Assembly: GCF_947255105.1 (NCBI RefSeq)
Contig: NZ_CAMYFP010000025.1
Location: 1 to 5,316 of the forward strand
DNA: 5,316 nt
Source: an uncultured Campylobacter sp.
Lineage (GTDB): Bacteria; Campylobacterota; Campylobacteria; Campylobacterales; Campylobacteraceae
Direction: 5' to 3'
Position 1 is the stretch's first letter; the number at the start of each line of letters is the position of its first letter. The notes under the pieces are model-generated. The model did not search any database. It was given only the letters and a program-made list of their open reading frames with translations, and was not told the DNA's origin. Position numbers and translations under genes: made by a program. Shown here one piece after another: positions 5,285 through 5,316 of the stretch.

Positions 5285-5304
5285 TTTACATACCCTTATG
5301 TAAA
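5285..5304 (-). promoter_or_regulatory. Perfect palindrome upstream of the long pilin gene
   Basis: On the coding strand TTTACATA-AGGG-TATGTAAA is a perfect 8-bp inverted repeat with a 4-base centre; its TATG ends 30 nt before the ATG. It matches the element at 3398-3417 in the core CATAAGRGTATG and in position. The promoter itself is probably beyond the right edge, so whether this lies in the leader here is inferred from the other copy. Confidence 0.6.
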
Positions 5305-5316
5305 ATGTTGGTGTGA

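Noticed and set aside
5098..5316. Plus-strand 72-codon frame at the right edge
   Set aside because: It is the antisense shadow of the long pilin's N-terminus and leader; an equivalent shadow occurs opposite the short pilin at 3223-3444.

Overview
The window looks like an AT-rich chromosomal segment of a Campylobacterota bacterium, most likely a Campylobacter of the oral/intestinal type. This rests on the cysteine-rich Sel1 lipoprotein of the Helicobacter/Campylobacter Hcp type, pilin leaders of the form FTMIELIFVIVI, extended -10 promoters without a clear -35, and intergenic DNA full of AAATTTAAA-type repeats. The species cannot be fixed by reading alone.

Layout, left to right. (1) 1-888, minus strand: the first 296 codons of a trimeric autotransporter adhesin, running off the left edge, with an ESPR-like extended signal peptide. 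(2) 889-1148: divergent promoter region with a perfect 16-bp inverted repeat beside the adhesin promoter. (3) 1149-2413, plus strand: a two-gene operon encoding a Hcp-like Sel1-repeat lipoprotein and a nicotinamidase/isochorismatase-family cysteine hydrolase, joined by a TGATG stop/start overlap. (4) 2414-2948: gene-free spacer made of a mosaic of short recurring modules. (5) 2967-3374, minus: a short type IV pilin-like/pseudopilin protein (start corrected to 3374). (6) 3438-4199: gene-free spacer holding a strongly G-over-C block and a second patch of the same repeat family. (7) 4200-4517, minus: an unrecognised 105-residue protein. (8) 4596-5258, minus: a longer paralogue of the pilin with a helical-hairpin insertion, followed by a clear intrinsic terminator.

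The surface and envelope theme is consistent: an outer-membrane adhesin, a probable periplasmic lipoprotein and two pilin-like proteins. The most striking points are the shared palindrome ahead of both pilin genes (CATA-AGRG-TATG on the coding strand, 27-30 nt before each ATG, with one paired base change G-C to A-T) and the coiled-coil hairpin placed inside the cysteine-bounded loop of the longer pilin. The shared palindrome suggests that the two pilins are controlled together. No RNA gene, CRISPR array, insertion sequence or transposase was found.
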